The translations under genes and the position numbers were made by a program. Positions 7,349 through 9,454 of a stretch of DNA of 9,454 bases are shown here, one piece after another. The DNA comes from Anaerolineae bacterium (GTDB taxonomy: Bacteria; Chloroflexota; Anaerolineae; 4572-78; NAK82), in the NCBI GenBank assembly GCA_025062175.1, contig JANXAX010000069.1, positions 1-9,454 on the forward strand. Direction: 5' to 3'. Each line of letters starts with the position of its first letter. The first letter of the stretch is position 1. The notes under the pieces are model-generated. The model ran no database searches. It was not told the DNA's origin and saw nothing but the letters and a program-made list of their open reading frames with translations.

Positions 7349-7501
7349 AAGCTCGCCTGCCTGTATCCAAATTTCACCTTCTCAATAGCGCACAGCAGTA
7401 TAGAAATAATGCTAGAGAAGTGCTAGAGTTGTGCAAGAAATCGCGGCATATGTTCTCATTCCACGCTCTTAAAAAAGCTCTGCCAGCTACCCGTTGGCAT
7501 C
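7349..7501. other. Intergenic region upstream of trxB
   Basis: This 153-bp AT-rich gap separates the permease operon from trxB; both run on the minus strand. The trxB promoter and repeats lie in its middle. After the permease stop there is only a 4-bp hairpin (AGCT, 5-nt loop, AGCT) at 7488-7476 followed by five T, too weak to be called a terminator, so some read-through into trxB is possible. Confidence 0.5.
7397..7442 (-). promoter_or_regulatory. Probable trxB promoter with 11-bp phased direct repeats
   Basis: On the minus strand TATACT (7402-7397) is a good -10 hexamer, with transcription expected near 7390 and a leader of about 42 nt. There is no good -35 box. Instead, direct repeats occupy that region: read on the plus strand, TGCTAGAG begins at 7410 and at 7421, and a degenerate copy, TGCAAGAA, begins at 7432, one every 11 bp. 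This layout fits an activator or an alternative sigma factor site. The repeat is seen directly; its role is inferred. Confidence 0.5.
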
Positions 7502-8770
7502 TCACTGCTTACGATATGGTTGTCCATCGGCGGCGGGCGGTGTGGTGCGACCGATCACTCCGGCAACGGCGATCATGGTGAGCATAAAGGGCAGCATACC
7601 GATAAACTGATAGGGAACGTTCACCTCCAGGATCTGGAATTTAAAGTTGAGCGCGTCGGCGAAGCCGAACAGCAAAGCACCGGCAGCGCCGCCGAGCGGA
7701 TTCCAGTTGCCGAAGATCATCGCCGCCAGTGCGATGAAGCCACGGTTGTTGGTCATCAGGTCATCGAAATGGCCCACCGTCTCCAGCGAGAACCAGGCAC
7801 CCCCCAACCCTGCTACACAGCCGGCCAGGATGACATTCACATAGCGAATTGTAAACACGTCAATGCCCACCGTGTCCGCAGCGCGTGGATGCTCCCCCAC
7901 TGCCCGCGTGCGCAATCCCCACGGCGTGCGAAAGAGCACAAACCACACCAGCGGCACCAATACTAGCGCAGTATAGACCATAGGCTGATACTGAAACAGG
8001 ATCGTGCCGAGGATAGGGATATCCCACACAGGTGTCCCTTGGAAGACATACGGGAAAAGCCCCGGAGCGCCGAAGGGGTTGCGGAGCAGAAATGCAGCAC
8101 GGATGTATCCACTGACGCCTACCGCTAGGATGTTGATGCACGTGCCGCTAATGATGTGGTCCACCATAAATTGGATGGTCAGCAGCGCGTGCAGCGTGGC
8201 CATCAGGCCACCGGCCAGGATGGCAGCTAGCAATCCCAACCACATGTTTTGGGCATACAAGGAGACCATATATCCCACGGCAGCGGCGGTGAGCATCATG
8301 CCCTCGATGCCAATGTTGATAACCCCACACCGCTCGCACATCACGCCGGCGAGCATGCCCAGCATGATCGGTGTGGCCAGCCGCACGCTGTCCTTGATCA
8401 ACCCCACCAGATCGATGCTCTTATCCGCCGCGGCGGCGATGATGGCGCCCAACACGATCAACCCAGCGCCGCTGCCCAGCAACATATTGGTAACACGTTC
8501 CCCAGGTGAACGCAACACCGCATATAGGCCGATCAGCCCCAGCAACAGACCAATCACGATTAGGCTGGGCTGGGTGGGCAATGTCAGACGCACCGGTGGA
8601 GGTTGCAGGACGACCCCTAATCCGAGGCGCGAGAGAGAATCCGGTGAACCGGCGCACAACGTCCACACCAGCACGATGATCGCTAGCACCAAGTAGAACG
8701 CTCCCAGGCCGCGTGCCCGACTGAGGAAGCGTTTGCGTCCGCCGGGGGCGAAGCGCTCGACCGGGTTCAT
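7502..8770 (-). CDS. BMP-type ABC importer permease, YufQ/NupQ-like, N-terminally extended
   Basis: One of two inner-membrane channel subunits of an ABC importer for nucleosides or simple sugars (BPD_transp_2 family). Family motifs are CGVINIGIEGMML (148-160), GLRTRAVGEHPRAADTVGI (285-303) with the AVGE-P-AA signature that contacts the ATPase, and GFIALAAMIFGNWNP (344-358). At 422 residues it is about 100 longer than typical YufQ proteins. The surplus is N-terminal and contains about three extra hydrophobic helices (23-41, 68-87, 96-115) before the core begins near residue 121. The ATG lies 3 nt after the stop of the upstream permease gene, with GGGGAGGA (8784-8777) inside that gene's end as ribosome binding site, so translation is coupled. 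It is the last gene of the visible operon. Substrate specificity cannot be read from permeases; nucleosides are the commonest for this pair. Confidence 0.93.
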   Translation of the reverse strand: MNPVERFAPGGRKRFLSRARGLGAFYLVLAIIVLVWTLCAGSPDSLSRLGLGVVLQPPPVRLTLPTQPSLIVIGLLLGLIGLYAVLRSPGERVTNMLLGSGAGLIVLGAIIAAAADKSIDLVGLIKDSVRLATPIMLGMLAGVMCERCGVINIGIEGMMLTAAAVGYMVSLYAQNMWLGLLAAILAGGLMATLHALLTIQFMVDHIISGTCINILAVGVSGYIRAAFLLRNPFGAPGLFPYVFQGTPVWDIPILGTILFQYQPMVYTALVLVPLVWFVLFRTPWGLRTRAVGEHPRAADTVGIDVFTIRYVNVILAGCVAGLGGAWFSLETVGHFDDLMTNNRGFIALAAMIFGNWNPLGGAAGALLFGFADALNFKFQILEVNVPYQFIGMLPFMLTMIAVAGVIGRTTPPAADGQPYRKQ

Positions 8771-8773
8771 CGC

Positions 8774-9454
8774 TCATCCTCCCCATCCGCGTGTAAAGAC
8801 TGTCTCTTTTTCCTCGCGCACGCGGAGACGGTACAACCAGCGGATGATCTGATCGGCAGCGATGAACATGATCACTAACCCCTGGATGATGTTGACCAGG
8901 TCGATCGAGATCGCCTGGGCACGCACCTGCATCAGACCGGCGCCGTTGCGCAAAGCGCCCCACAAAAAAGCGGCCGGGAAGATGCCGAGCGGGTGGCTCT
9001 TGGCAAGCATGGCGACCGCGATGCCGTCAAACCCGAAGCCGGTGGAAAACGCCGCTTTGAGGGCATACTCGCTCGGGCGACCCAGCACAACGTCCAGACC
9101 TCCCAGACCGGCCAGCATCCCGGAAAGCGCCATTGCTAGCACAAAATTGCGCTTCACGCTGATGCCAGCATAGCGCGCCGCGCTGGGATTCGCACCCACC
9201 GTGCGAATCTCAAAGCCCCAGGTGGTTTTGAACAGGAAATACCACACCAGTCCGATGGCAGCGAGCGCTACCAACACGGCGGAGTGAATGTTCAGCTCGG
9301 GCACTAACAGAGGAAAGCGCGCCGACTCAGCAACGAAAGGGGTGCGATCCAGCGTCGCTGTCACGTCCTTGAGCGGGTTCTTAACTAGGTAATCCACCGT
9401 CTTGACCGCGATGTAGTTCATCATGATTGTGTTGATGACCTCGTGCGCGCCAGT
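8774..9454 (-). CDS. BMP-type ABC importer permease, YufP/NupP-like (N-terminus beyond window)
   Basis: Partner channel subunit of the importer formed with the next gene. The frame is open through the right edge; 226 residues of the C-terminal part are visible. It begins GAHEVINTIMMNYIA, a motif typical of the middle of YufP-type permeases, so the Met codons at 9424 are internal and not the start. Other landmarks are GFEIRTVGANPSAARYAGI (80-98), the ATPase-contact region, and a long helix-rich segment with GLGGLDVVLG (116-125) and GFGFDGIAVAML (139-150). The C-terminal tail (208-226) is charged and cytoplasmic. In related operons the ATP-binding protein and BMP lipoprotein genes precede this gene, so they are expected just outside the window. 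Confidence 0.94.
   Translation of the reverse strand, partial: TGAHEVINTIMMNYIAVKTVDYLVKNPLKDVTATLDRTPFVAESARFPLLVPELNIHSAVLVALAAIGLVWYFLFKTTWGFEIRTVGANPSAARYAGISVKRNFVLAMALSGMLAGLGGLDVVLGRPSEYALKAAFSTGFGFDGIAVAMLAKSHPLGIFPAAFLWGALRNGAGLMQVRAQAISIDLVNIIQGLVIMFIAADQIIRWLYRLRVREEKETVFTRGWGG

Noticed and set aside
6392..7426. A 344-codon plus-strand open frame antisense to trxB
   Set aside because: trxB carries every expected family motif on the other strand, and this frame has a His/Arg-rich composition typical of an antisense shadow.
7408..7431. CIRCE heat-shock operator upstream of trxB
   Set aside because: The repeats are direct rather than inverted, and the 9-bp spaced inverted partner of CIRCE is missing.
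7471..7488. Short hairpin with a T-run after the permease operon
   Set aside because: The stem is only 4 bp, too short for a credible intrinsic terminator.

Overview
The window looks like chromosomal DNA of a member of the Chloroflexota, probably class Chloroflexia (Roseiflexus/Chloroflexus relatives). The reasons are the GC-rich coding sequence, the style of the beta-clamp and thioredoxin reductase proteins, a 7TM-type histidine kinase, and surface proteins with Pro/Thr/Ser-rich linkers. This assignment is an inference from protein style; no rRNA or other decisive marker is present. I see no insertion sequence, CRISPR array, tRNA or rRNA gene.

Layout. Positions 1-2025 (minus) hold most of a membrane sensor histidine kinase (7TM, PAS, GAF, PAS, HisKA_2), cut off by the left edge at its phosphoacceptor helix. 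It has its own strong promoter at 2138-2166. Positions 2366-3673 (minus) encode a membrane-anchored, cysteine-rich beta-propeller protein of the sialidase/glycosidase-like kind. Its promoter lies so close to the ATG that the mRNA may be leaderless. A 422-bp divergent intergenic region (3674-4095) carries a 13-bp tandem repeat and a promoter for each flanking gene. Positions 4096-5106 (plus) encode an exported protein with a jelly-roll, carbohydrate-binding-like domain and a C-terminal membrane anchor.

Positions 5187-6323 (plus) are dnaN, the DNA polymerase III sliding clamp, starting at GTG behind a strong ribosome binding site. It converges on trxB (6386-7348, minus), thioredoxin reductase, and a clear bidirectional intrinsic terminator separates them. 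Upstream of trxB is an unusual set of 11-bp phased direct repeats over its probable promoter. Positions 7502-9454 (minus) hold two translationally coupled permease genes of a BMP-type (nucleoside/simple sugar) ABC importer. The upstream permease runs off the right edge, and the ATPase and binding-protein genes presumably lie beyond it.

How the genes fit together. dnaN and trxB are housekeeping genes. The two permeases form one inner-membrane import channel. The two divergent genes at 2366-5106 both encode extracytoplasmic proteins with carbohydrate-related folds, tethered at opposite termini, and could act on the same surface substrate; this is inference. The adjacent sensor kinase has its own promoter, so a link to them is only positional. 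No previously undescribed system is evident. The most unusual signals are the trxB upstream repeats, the cysteine-rich propeller paired with the divergent lectin-like protein, and the N-terminally extended permease.
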